DNA of 64,000 bases from Dermanyssus gallinae. Lineage: Eukaryota > Arthropoda > Arachnida > Mesostigmata > Dermanyssidae. Both the position numbers and the translations under genes were made by a program. The notes under the pieces are model-generated. The model was given only the letters and a program-made list of their open reading frames with translations, searched no databases and was not told the DNA's origin. Shown piece by piece: positions 1-12,119 of this stretch (position 1 is the first letter of the stretch; each line of letters opens with the position of its first letter). The DNA is taken from contig QVRM01005987.1 of NCBI GenBank assembly GCA_003439945.1, positions 186,001 through 250,000 on the forward strand, read 5' to 3'.

Positions 1-79
1 CGTTGAAAAGAAATATAACCTCATTAAAGCACTCTGAACTTGACATTTTGTAGAGCGATCTATGCATAATCTGATACGT

Positions 80-605
80 AATATGCTGCAAGTGAACCTA
101 ATTACTATCCAGAACGGGGCTAATTATGTCAACTGGCCAGTAGCACAAAAAATTGGAGTCGTCTAGTCAATTATTGAACTCCTCAATCATTTTTGCTATC
201 TAATAAGAGTGACCCCCGGCTGTCAGCAGACATACAGAAGAAATGCATAGCAAGACCACGGCGACCATGACCCTAGTAGAAAGCTTACTGAAATAGAACT
301 AAAAGTCGCGTCAAATTTATTTAGAATAATTATTGTTCCTATAGTAAGATACTACGTTCACGCAAATACTCCTTATTTTACAATGTCAGACCTTAAAAAC
401 ATAGATAAAATAATTCATACAGCGCACGTTAGGCTTGCCGAAGAACGCCTGGGCGGCGCTTGCACTGGAACTATGCCACATACGCACACTAATAGAAGAC
501 CGTACTGGACAAGATACCATTCAGTACACAAATCTTAAAAGACTACAGCTAATTTAGAGAAGACCTCAACATGACATTTGTAATGGGCCTCTATGTCGAG
601 TGGTC
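80..605 (+). mobile_element. LINE-A 3' fragment (degraded non-LTR retrotransposon)
   Basis: This stretch matches, in patches, the better preserved element at 34.4-35.95 kb. The shared patches are the opening around 'atgctgcaagtgaacct', the block 'aaatgcatagcaagaccac', the block 'caatgtcaga..taaaaacatagata', and the end around 'gacatttgtaat..ggtctctgcttt'. Sections present in the other copy are missing, so this is an internally deleted 3' end. A broken frame near 290-420 still reads like the region after the RT palm in such LINEs (VPIVRYY, then a DLKNIDK-like stretch). It has no intact ORF. It ends in the (ATT)n array, which may be its own 3' tail. The family clade was not determined. Confidence 0.7.
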
Positions 606-614
606 TGCTTTTTG

Positions 615-615
<1 letters not shown>

Positions 616-691
<76 letters not shown>
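616..691 (+). repeat. (ATT)n microsatellite, likely LINE-A 3' tail
   Basis: About 25 near-perfect ATT units follow directly on the 3' end of the LINE-A fragment. The position suggests a LINE tail rather than an unrelated microsatellite. Confidence 0.9.
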
Positions 692-693
<2 letters not shown>

Positions 694-1399
694 TATCGTG
701 GTCATATTTCACGGTGGACCTACTCCTTCCTGCTAGAAGAGCATTGCTAAGCTTCTAATAAGTGAGTACAATTTGGAATTGCGTGTGGCCGATATGCAAA
801 CAAACCGTTCAAAAACCTGAATCGTGCCTTGGCGTTTAGAGTGATGAATTGTTGGCTTCTTAGGCTACTGGAACGTACACAAAAAGTGTGCGTTTTAGCT
901 ACACCACATTCTGTAGTTGACGGAGAGCAGATTTGTTACATTGATCGATGGGTGAGTCTATACTAGAAACAAAGTCAGCCGTCACACCTAAAGCGCACTT
1001 AAACCACAGACGCATCAGGAAACTGTCTTGGATTGGACTATTCCCACAAACTTCCAGTATTTGGTCAAAGGGGACTCACAGACAGGAGATCAATATGTGA
1101 GATCGGGAAGAAAAGAGATTTATGAAGGCACATGTGCAGGTCAAGGCAAATTAAAATAGCGTTATAACGGCTCAATGATGCTTTCACAACCTTGGCAGCG
1201 TTCAATCAAAATCGGGGGTAACCCATACGTCCAGGTCGGACCCGTGTATAGGAGGCAGCCGTTAAATTTTAGGACAACGTCAAGTGCCTCGTGTTTCAGA
1301 ACGACGCATTGATGGGGAAGTGAGAGAAGTATGTCATTCAGGATGTCATCACGCAATGCAGTCAGTTCAAGGACATCGTATTACTCTCCTCACCCGTCA
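692..1399. other. no recognised gene
   Basis: Short ORFs only; I see no domain, splice pattern or long repeat here. The right part may belong to the BEL/Pao relic that follows, but I could not align it. Confidence 0.5.
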
Positions 1400-1404
1400 A
1401 AATA

Positions 1405-1565
1405 TCGTTTAGTCAACTCTACAACTCTAGCACAATGCTGCCTGAATTCTATTCAGGGTGTTCACCCCAACCCACTTCATGATGGCGTTGCTCTAACAAC
1501 GACTCATGTTCTAACGGGCACAAGTGTTCCAACGGAACCTACCTCATGGGCAGTCGTGTATACAA
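1405..1565 (+). pseudogene. BEL/Pao-type LTR retrotransposon integrase scrap
   Basis: The plus-strand frame reads a stretch of about 50 residues laid out like the region after the integrase core of BEL/Pao elements: a 'TTLAQ..CLNS' helix, then a spacer with 'DGVALTTTHVLTGT', the counterpart of the 'ALTPxHFLIG' block of that family. Nothing upstream or downstream is recognisable as gag, RT or LTR, and the flanking frames contain stops. It is a relic without coding capacity. The call rests on one short block, so it is tentative. Confidence 0.4.
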
Positions 1566-1833
1566 GCTAATGGCGATGCCTCTTAGTTGGGACGCCTGCT
1601 TACGCCATTCATCAGCCGCAGAGAGGCCATCCTCTCCACTGTACATCACGCACTACATACTACGCACTACGTACATCATTCGCTTCAGGCTTGTAGCCTA
1701 CGTTCTAGCTAGTTCCGCCCGTCTCAAATTCGAAAACACGCAATCACGAACGAACCAGTATACCGACAACATATTTGTGAATTTGCGGGCCACATTTGAC
1801 TCGGAGTCAAGAGCAGTTGGGCTGCTCAAATAA

Positions 1834-2310
1834 ACTTGCACAAATAAATAGGATCCTCACTATGACTAAACGAAAATTAGATCTCTTTTTAAGTACTTAG
1901 AGATTGTGTTGCTGCCTTGTTTTGAACTTGCCGAACACATTTACAGTTTGCGTGTACAATCAGAGGTGGCGACTCATGTTCTGGAACAGTTGCAGCACCT
2001 TTCCGTTAATGCTGCAAAGAGATGTTCCGAATCAAATAATTTTCAATTGTTACATGTTGCCCTTCTATATTTGGAGCATGGTCACTAACCACCATGAGGG
2101 TGTTGATTGTAGTAGTCAGAAATCATATTATTAAGTTGCTACGACGACCCCCTAAAAACTGTTTATGTAAGGTGGCTCCTACGAGAAAACACACCGTGTG
2201 AGGACCTGCATGTCATGCACAAACATGTCGGTCAGGCTGGTGACGATATACCAGTATGAGAGTGCATAATTAGGTAATAAAGAGTTAGAACAGTGTGATT
2301 ACATTATTTG
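1834..2310. other. no recognised gene
   Basis: Only short ORFs without recognisable domains. I see nothing structured. Confidence 0.5.
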
Positions 2311-2324
2311 ATTTTAATATATTT

Positions 2325-2550
2325 ATTTCATTCAACTTAAGTATACTGTGCACCTCGTGTATAAGACTGTCCTCAGTACCCTCTATCTTCTTCACTCTTC
2401 TGGCGATAGAAGTAGTGCAACGATTTATGCTCCAGTGCTTTGCATTCTACCGGTGCCATGATACTTGGCATCCGTGTGCAGGCAGAACCGTCAGGTTCGA
2501 CACAATTCGCACTCCCCGTAAAAGGCGGCGTTACGATATACTCATGCACT
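2325..2550 (+). mobile_element. LINE-A fragment, second copy
   Basis: This aligns with 35,280-35,480. Shared blocks are 'ctctatcttcttcac', 'agaagtagtgcaacgattt', 'ggtccagcgct' (here diverged), 'acttggca..c' and 'cgtactcc..gtaaa'. Only this internal segment of the element is present, so it is an isolated scrap with no coding capacity of its own. Confidence 0.65.
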
Positions 2551-2590
2551 GTGTTATTTTCATGACATACTCGTATTTCAGGTTATAAAG

Positions 2591-3195
2591 GCTGGCGACT
2601 GTCACATGCAGGACAAGACCAAACGTGCAAGGCATTGAATACGTACAAAACCCGACCTTCCGTCAGGCTTGTTCGACTTAAGGTTCTCACTCCGAAATAA
2701 GACGTTCGTAGAGCACTGTACGGGGCACATTCAGTCTTAGCCGGATTGTTTCAGTAGCTGGTGGACAGCCTGATATGAGACACACAAAGCAGCTCCTCGC
2801 TCTCTCACCAACATTCTTGATGGCATGATTAGGATATATAAACAATAATAACTTGCTACAGTGCCTGGATTTGTGCAGTTTGTCGCGAACATTGTTCTTC
2901 TCAACATATAATAATAACTACGAAGATTGTAATTTGTAATTAATTCATTATTTAAGTTACATTTACCTCCGAAGATTGTAGTTTTTAGTTAACCATCAGA
3001 TTTTCGTCAAACAAATCATTCTACAAATAGTGTGCTAATCATGCTAATAATAAACTCAGGAGCGATAAAAGTATTCTTTAGAATACCTTTAATACATAAT
3101 AACTGGAGTTTATCGCAACAGGAGAAAGGAATGTACCAACAAGGAACGCACAACTGTCTCGAACAACTTTGTTAGTGAATTGTGACTAGTGGACA
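2591..3195. other. AT-rich spacer, no recognised gene
   Basis: Contains two related segments near 2,915-2,990 ('taactacgaagattgtaatttgtaattaa' and 'acctccgaagattgtagtttttagttaa', described here in part), a small degenerate direct repeat. Nothing else was recognised. Confidence 0.4.
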
Positions 3196-3661
3196 TGGCT
3201 GATTCAAACATCTTTTATTTCAAGGGATAGAAAAAAACGGGAAAAAAATTACGGGAGTACCTAGAGACTCTTTTACCGGCGTCGGTCCGCTGGTGCGCGA
3301 CTTCCGCGCGCTGCGGGGACCTTCACGCGCCAACATGAAAGTTAGTCAGACGGTGTAACTTCCAATAGTAACTCTCCCGGGGCCACTTAACGGTGGTAAG
3401 GGGGGCAAAGCATACCATATCGGTTGGAAGGCAACAAATGCATATTGTCATTCTGTCGTGGCCCATTCGAGGGCTGTTAAGGCTACTGCCAATAAAGAGG
3501 GGGAAATGTGCTGCACATGAAACCCGGGCCGGACGGTTAACGCTCAATGGGTACCGTCTGGGACGCCTGCTGCCTTGGCTTAATAGGCATAATGAGTGCG
3601 AGTTAGCCACACGAAAACTTGGCTGATTCGAACATCTTTTATTTCAAGGGATAGAAAAAAA
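3196..3661. repeat. 42-bp direct repeats flanking a GC-rich block
   Basis: A 42-bp sequence beginning 'tggctgattc' and ending in a run of A occurs at 3,196-3,237 and again at 3,620-3,661 with a single mismatch (A/G). Between them lie 382 bp clearly richer in GC than the surroundings. The repeats are too long for an ordinary transposon target duplication and too short to be typical LTRs. An open minus-strand frame (3,323-3,610, 95 codons) fills most of the block but matches nothing I know. Confidence 0.8.
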
Positions 3662-4459
3662 TGTACATAGTTTTTCATAACATGCGTTCTCAGTAACGTT
3701 TACCTAACTTAAATATAGCAGTTTTTCTAAGCAGTTTATAGTATCATATTCTGAGTTTATAGTTTTCAACGTCTTCGCCAGATGCCAGGAAAGCGTTGTT
3801 GACTCGGTTTTCGACGGTACAATTTGAGTATTGTGCAGATTGTTGTTGCCAAAATTATAAATGAAAAAAGTCTATTAGACTGAGGGATTTACGCGTACAT
3901 TTCAATGTCTGCTCTTGAGTGTTCTTGGGACACGCACTAAGTTAACACTGCTACGCTTAACACCGCTACGCTTAACACCTCAACGCAACAAGTCAAAGGA
4001 ATTTTGACCAAACGTTTCTATTGCATTACCATTTGTCTTCAAATACGGCGGCCAAGCTTCACAGCCACAGGTGTGAATTAGGGAATTACAAGACTATTAT
4101 AAAGACGGACATAAAACATCAAACATTAATTAATAAAACAACAAAATATTACCATATGACATAAAGGACTAGCAGATTGAAGTTTTTTATGTGGTGAATG
4201 TCAATTTCCAGCTACGGTGTTACCGTTACCCCATGATCGTAAATGTTGTCTACTTTGAGTATCAATTCTTCATTTTTGGTACAATCATCGGAAGCAGAGT
4301 ACATTTTTCTCTGTAGGGTTCGCATCTCGTTCTCTGTGCCAGACGACCCAGAAAATCCCTAAGATAAGACCTGCATAGAAGTTGTGCTTAATAGTTTCGG
4401 GTGTGACGTTTTCAAGATTAACGCCAGAGCAATACACCTGATATAACTAAAACTGTTAC
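3662..4459. other. AT-rich spacer with a short tandem repeat
   Basis: At 3,942-3,979 a 15-bp unit 'ttaacacYgctacgc' occurs two and a half times. The remainder shows no recognised coding sequence. Confidence 0.6.
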
Positions 4460-4945
4460 TTATCCGCTTACAGAATGGTTTGATTCTTTAGTTAACTGTT
4501 TATCTATAAAACGGTATGCTTGTCTATATTTATATCGATTAATTATTGTAAAAGTTTGATATGTTTCACTTTGTAAAAACCTTCGAAGGTAGACAAAATT
4601 GGATGCTCTTCTTCTGTTCAAATAAATGGCTTTATATAGAACCAATTCAACTAGTCGCGTAGCTGTGGTTCTTCCTTTAAGAAAGCTATGTCGCTTCTCG
4701 TCAATCACTCTTGCAGACGGTGTAAAGCTAGACATAAGATTCACAAGTTGTTTTTCAAGTAACATATACATTATTGATGATGGTGCTATGAGTCTAATAT
4801 TCTGCCATACACGTCTCTTTTTGACGTCGCCGATGTTGCACACTTTGTGTTTTAAAAAGGGGAAGCATGCACTAAAATTGATTCGGTAGATGGACGTAAA
4901 AGCGTTCACGTTCCGCGGCCCCGTTACCCAGACTTGTAGAAGCAC
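4460..4945 (-). pseudogene. non-LTR retrotransposon reverse transcriptase fragment
   Basis: An open minus-strand frame of 161 codons carries the order of motifs found in the N-terminal half of LINE reverse transcriptases: a 'NIRLIAPSSIM..LLEKQL' stretch equivalent to the 'YRPISLL..LSKIFE' block, then a short spacer and 'DEKRHSFLKGRTTATRLVEL', equivalent to the 'xxQHGFxKGRST' block. The palm with the YADD box is absent, and the residues after the KGRT block do not match. It is a truncated and diverged relic that happens to lack stops. The type (jockey/CR1-like) is inferred only from motif wording. Confidence 0.6.
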
Positions 4946-5334
4946 AAACCGTAACTGGCAAACCGGTTTCTACAACGGCGTTGCTTATCGCTTCTAAATT
5001 AGTCTCTTGATACCGTATTTAACGTGTAACAAATCCACCAATACTCAGGAACTCAAATATCAAACGGCTATTGCCCCCAATTAGAAGGACGCCAAAATAA
5101 GTACGGCGAACGCTACTTCTCACTTGAGAGTGGACCAGAAGGACAGCTTCATCGATAATCCCATACTTAAAGGTTATGCACTTGCACGCGTGCATGTACG
5201 ACCGAAAAACGAACGTTACCGTAGCCATTGGTCGAGCGCAAGCTACAGCGACACCCGCGTAGAAACTTAGAAACAAGTTCTAAGACGACATTTAGGGAGT
5301 TGATAAGACGGCATGCCCAATGCTGTCTTACCAA
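4946..5334. other. no recognised gene
   Basis: A minus ORF of 85 codons (5,019-5,276) has no recognisable domain. Nothing else is seen. Confidence 0.4.
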
Positions 5335-5404
5335 TCTCGAAAGCAATGCGACAAGCAGTCCCGGGGACGTTAAATCTTGGCTGAGGGTCAGTCCGAAAAG
5401 TTTA
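5335..5404 (+). mobile_element. SINE-A 3' fragment
   Basis: The segment containing 'gacgttaaatcttggctgag' is nearly identical to the 3' body of the complete SINE at 46,957-47,140, and the preceding 'tctcgaaagcaatg' matches its upstream part with several changes. The tRNA-like head is missing, so this is a 5'-truncated copy. Confidence 0.75.
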
Positions 5405-5534
5405 TAAGACGAAATGCTCGTGACACTGAGCGCTACGGAACAGGTTAAAATTCAAAGGCTAATATATGCAACATCTAAACCGCATAGCATAGCTTTTTTG
5501 TTGCGTGTTTGGGAGAAATAGCTAAAAAGCTTGT

Positions 5535-5562
5535 AACTGTAAGCTCGCTACAGCTTACAGTT
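5535..5562. repeat. perfect 11-bp stem hairpin
   Basis: Arms 5,535-5,545 and 5,552-5,562 are exact reverse complements (aactgtaagct / agcttacagtt) around a 6-nt loop. No role is assigned. Confidence 0.85.
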
Positions 5563-5689
5563 AAATGTGTACAGTTTACACACTTAAGACGAAGAGTTGC
5601 CAAGATATTCAAGCATTGAAAGTTGGTTGACCGTAAATACCTTGAGGAAATGTCGCGCCAATCACAAGAGAACGTTTGAGGTGTAGTGA

Positions 5690-5694
<5 letters not shown>

Positions 5695-5722
<28 letters not shown>
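5695..5722. repeat. (TA)n microsatellite
   Basis: About 14 TA units, followed within 20 bp by a 13-bp palindromic stem. Confidence 0.9.
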
Positions 5723-5727
<5 letters not shown>

Positions 5728-5739
5728 TAAAGATTTATT

Positions 5740-5768
5740 ATACCTTTAATATATAATATTAAAGGTAT
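5740..5768. repeat. perfect 13-bp stem hairpin
   Basis: Arms 5,740-5,752 (atacctttaatat) and 5,756-5,768 are exact reverse complements with a 3-nt loop. It is AT-rich and adjoins a (TA)n tract, so it could extrude readily. Confidence 0.85.
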
Positions 5769-5769
5769 C

Positions 5770-7395
5770 CCGTCCCAATTGTTACGCTGTATAAAAGATA
5801 TAATTATGATTGTTTGAGAAGCTTTTGCCGTCGCAGTACGAGATGATAGTGATTACGAACATCAAATATTGGTTATCGTAATAACTACAAGTCGTTTAGG
5901 ATACAATACGTTTTAGCCATTCCTTAGTCGTACTAAGGTAGACTGGTACAAGGCAGGAGCCGGTGCCTAGAAACAGATTCTATACGGGGACGGAGAACAT
6001 GTTTGATTAACAACGCAACGACGCCTACAATAGGCTAAACATTAAGGATCTGCATATAAACCCGCGCTGCAGTGGGAGTTTGCCTTGCGTTGGAGGCGCA
6101 TAGTTACGGTAAGCTAATCTGAGCCTACGCATATTTAGCTAAATAATGCACCTGTTGACAAGCAAAAATAAACAAGATGCTGACAGCTGACGTGTTAGTC
6201 ACAACATGTTAAACGACTGTTTAGGAAAACTGCAATAGATTATTTACATCCATAAAGTAGCACCACCAGTGAACAAGTGGGCGAAAAGCATCCTACGATA
6301 TACCGCACAGGTCTGCAAAAATAACCAAAAATCCTAAACGTATAGACATTTAGCACCTGTTTTCCCGGGAGTCGAATAAGAGCGTGGCCTACCTAGATAT
6401 TGTATTATAAATAATTCTAGGTTATAATCAACGTTTAAAAAAAGATTTTTTGCCAATAGTAAAAATTCAATAAAAGTTATCGGCCCTTAAACCCCATCAT
6501 AAGTATAACCACTATGGCGATAAGAAATTAACGTGTCTTTGCACCCTACATATCGCACAATTGAAAAATCTACGTGACTTGTTGCATATATATTTAGACA
6601 CTAAAGCGCCTTACTAAGAGCACCTTTCACCCTACATAACTATTTAACTATCGTGTGTCCCAGTGGAACTGTCCGTCAAGACGCACCTGAACAGAAATGC
6701 ACCTTCTTAATCCGGGAGAATGGTTTTAGCCTGGTAATTCAGCCTCTTTCTATAAAGATGCAACACTTAGGTTATCACGCGACTTAAAGCGCGGGTATCA
6801 TCGCATACTATCATACCTCAAGCCATAGTTAAGTCGTAGACAGTTATAAGTCAAACTGGACAACATCATGCGCCATAAACTTAATCTTGACCAATCTGGC
6901 GCACCGCAGGATACGCCTCGCCCCTTTACAACCAATGATCACAAAGTCTACAAATATAAAACAATTATCTTAACTTATGTATTACGCTCCGGTCTCAGAG
7001 CCCTAACCGGAGAGACCGGAAAGAAATTGAACGTTGAGGTTTATCCAATACAAATACGAAATGTTTTACTACACAGCGTGCGCTCTCAACCAAGCAAAAC
7101 CCTAAAAAACCGTTGGTTTACCCAAGAGTGAAAGTCTCCGAAACATGGCATCATTCAGACGTATATCCTAGCAAAAAGTTGCCCGGATATGTCCTTTATG
7201 TGTACAAATACCAGTCGGCTTTATAAAAAGACGGTGCGAGAAACTAAACTAGAGCAATAGATAAAAGCTCAAAACCAATTTCTCAGAGAGTCTTTCGAGA
7301 GCTTCGTGCACACAAATGATTACGCCGCTTCGACACGCGCCCTACAGCCTGTCTTGTTTTACCTAAACGGCCAGATATTCCTTTTCCCCTGACAC
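5770..7395. other. no recognised gene
   Basis: AT-rich DNA with only short ORFs. A small inverted repeat (ccggtctc..gagaccgg) lies near 6,990-7,019. I could not support any coding sequence. Confidence 0.5.
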
Positions 7396-8378
7396 GTGTT
7401 TGCCAGCGCTTCTACGGTTTCCAGTTGCACCCCGATGTATGTCTCCGTATGGGTCCAATGGGTAACCGAAGGAGGCCCGCCAGGCGCCTATTCGAGTCTC
7501 GCAGGAGGTAGGTGCGATAATGAAGGCGCCGTCAGGAAGGTTTCAGGCCCAGATCTCGTCCAGAACGAACACCTTCGACAGGTGATTGTTCAGGCACCTT
7601 GCCGTGCTGCTCTCTTCAATAAGTATATGAAAACGTCCTACTTGCCTGAAGAACAAAAAGTCAGCCCCTTAAGTGAGATACCGAAAGTAAAAGGGGTACC
7701 TCATGACACCTTCATTGTACCGTGGCATAGCAACGAAAAGCGTCATTTACAAAGTTCTATCTGTATTAGTACCGCGTCGGCTACTGTAGGGGTCTGCTGT
7801 CGTTGACGTCGGGGTTATTAAATACGCCTTGCTATTGTTCTTATTATTGGTAAGCAATCTGCCGGAAGAAATCCAGTGGCGTCACTCATCAGTGAGTACA
7901 CCTATGTATGCCTTAACTCTCTAGTGATAAATGTGTCAAAAGCTAGATTCATGAAATGTTGCCGCGGAGGCTTGCCGAAAAAAGATTATTTTTGTTTGAG
8001 GCTAGCATAACAATAGAATTTGTCCAGCAATTTTCATACCTTGGAGCAGTCTCTCAATGCAAGAATTAAACATTGCTGAACATATTGAGAAAAGAGCTTG
8101 CAAGAGACTTCTGTCGTTTCATAGTATCCAGAGCCTCATCGGTTCTCGTTGGATGTAGCTCCCAGCCTTTTTAATTTAAAAATTGCACCGAGCGCTGCTT
8201 ACGAGGAACAGGTCATACGACCCCACTTATCCAAAACGAACTTGAAGAAACTCGACAAAATTAAAGCCAGTTTTCTAGGAAAAGTGCTAGTAGTCTACTG
8301 CGTTGGATGCAACTGGCTCGTCTATCTCTCGGCCTCGACACCACTTCTTGCGGAGGACCTCAGAACAACCTATTGAGA
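7396..8378 (+). pseudogene. degraded non-LTR retrotransposon (RT plus C-terminal region)
   Basis: Two consecutive pieces read like one LINE pol. The first (frame open 7,396-7,806) has 'KVSGPDLVQNEHLR', the counterpart of the 'KAPGPDGIxNEHLK' block at the start of RT, then a 'LPEEQKVSPLSEIPKVKG' stretch matching the 'W..S....LxKGKGDP' block. The second (about 7,930-8,378) has 'KCCRGGLPKKDYFCL', an 'IEFVQQFSYLGAV' stretch, an 'IEKRACKRLL'-like stretch and, in the frame from 8,149, 'SLFNLKIAPSAAYEEQVI' and 'HLSKTNLKKLDKIKASFL'. These are hallmarks of the region after the YADD box in a LINE group widespread in arthropods. The palm between the pieces is deleted and several frameshifts and stops are present, so it is dead. 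Confidence 0.7.
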
Positions 8379-8642
8379 ACGGAGGCCTTGAACAATCGTC
8401 TTGCTAGGTTAGATGTTAACTGGCGTTTTTATGAGACTACAACGATGACCACTAACAACTTAAAACATTAGGTAGTTCGTTAACGGGTTTGCAATACATG
8501 GATTTCATTCGAAGTTGCGTTTACAATAGAGGTTTCACCAAATAACGACCGAATGTGAATGCAAGCTATGTGAAGAATGATCTGTATTACCTTCAACAGT
8601 GTAAACTCCAACGCCGCTGACGTGAGCGCTGTTCATGAGCGT

Positions 8643-8644
<2 letters not shown>
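8379..8644. other. no recognised gene
   Basis: Short spacer; it may hold the untranslated 3' end of the preceding LINE, but I cannot place its end. Confidence 0.4.

Positions 8645-8704
<60 letters not shown>
8645..8704. repeat. (TA)n microsatellite
   Basis: About 30 uninterrupted TA units. Confidence 0.95.
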
Positions 8705-8707
<3 letters not shown>

Positions 8708-9075
8708 TTATATGAGCAAGGAGCAAACGTTTCGTATTCCTGTAATTAGCGGAGAGTGTTTTTAGGTATTACTCAAAAATGTACCGAGATACATTCATTA
8801 GTCTAATTAACTCGCTCTGAACTCATGTATTACGTGTGCTGAACTTCAGTCCATCGTCACAGGTCGTAGTGCGAGTAATAGTAGTACCGGCTATAATGAT
8901 GGTCTGCGTCGGATCGCAATAAGCAGAAACCAAGCCGATGCTCGAATATTAGTGAAATCTAAAATAAATTTGAAACGCGAGCTGCAATTTAGAGAGGGAA
9001 ACTGGAAGCACGCGTTTATCATCTCAGCCGCCAAGCGTTTGGTATGAAGAGTCGCTATTGCAGAACGGGCGTCTC
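8705..9075. other. no recognised gene
   Basis: No supported feature. Confidence 0.4.
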
Positions 9076-9160
9076 GAGCAGTTCTCTCGTCTGAGCAGTT
9101 CTCTCGTCTGAGCAGTTCTGTCGTCTGAGCAGTTCTCTCGTCTGAGCAGTTCTCTCGTTT
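9076..9160. repeat. 17-bp minisatellite, five units
   Basis: The unit 'gagcagttctctcgtct' occurs five times without gaps; unit 3 has one change and unit 5 one change. The array is bracketed by 'gtctcgag' on the left and 'tcgagac' on the right, giving a small inverted frame around it. It lies inside a minus ORF (8,891-9,220), which is probably an artefact of the repeat. Confidence 0.95.
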
Positions 9161-11237
<2,077 letters not shown>

Positions 11238-11670
11238 TCAACTTGGCGTCCGCCTTCGCCCTCTGCCCGAACTTTCTATGATTTGATTTCTCACCTGATC
11301 CGAAAGACAGAGCGGTGCGCTTGTAAAAGGGTCTTCTCCTTTCTTGCTGTTGTTAGCCTTGCCTTCTGCAAACTCCAGGCAGGATTTACATAAGACCGGG
11401 CGGATCTCCGATGTCCGGTCGTACGTAAGCCCCCCCCCACCCCCCAGCCTTAGCAGCAGAACAAGATTTGCTCGATCGCTCGTGAATATCGCCATAGCTC
11501 TGTTCGTGGTTCCTGTGGATATATCGGCTGCTGCTGCCTCTTTGTGTACATGGCGCGTGCACACGGCAAGATTCTTTTTGCTCTTTGTCCAATTCCGCCA
11601 CTCTCTCCGGCTCCCTTTGGTGGTGGTGTTCGCTCTCGTGCACTCAGTTATTCACTCTTCGTACAGGTAG
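11238..11670. other. GC-richer block with overlapping ORFs, possibly a first exon or promoter
   Basis: Base composition rises here, and open frames of about 85-108 codons occur on both strands (11,238-11,564 minus, 11,344-11,670 plus). Neither product has a domain I recognise. Such a block, with a C-rich tract near 11,431-11,446, could be a gene's 5' region or an unrecognised exon. No splice sites were convincingly paired. Confidence 0.2.
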
Positions 11671-11819
11671 AACTGCGTGCGTGCTGATACCCATACAATA
11701 CGAGGAAAATGCATGGGGCAACGGCCGGCTATAAATGCTGCGCTGGCGCAAGTGCCCACAGGCGCAGTTCCTCAATCATAAAACGTCTGGTATACACGTT
11801 AGGACCAACTTATAGCATG

Positions 11820-11886
<67 letters not shown>

Positions 11887-11899
11887 TATTATTATTATA
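11820..11899. repeat. (ATT)n microsatellite
   Basis: About 80 bp of ATT units with one interruption; the first of two arrays about 115 bp apart on the same strand. Confidence 0.95.
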
Positions 11900-12011
11900 A
11901 CATAACATCACTTTTATTTCACATAAAAGGGTTGGTATCAATATACATACTTCTGTAAGACAATCGTAATTAATCACCAAATAGGCGAGCACTATTTGGA
12001 TTATCATGGGC

Positions 12012-12119
<108 letters not shown>

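Noticed and set aside
3323..3610. 95-codon minus ORF inside the GC-rich block as an rRNA or gene fragment
   Set aside because: I compared it by eye with remembered conserved 18S and 28S segments and found no match; no protein family is recognised.
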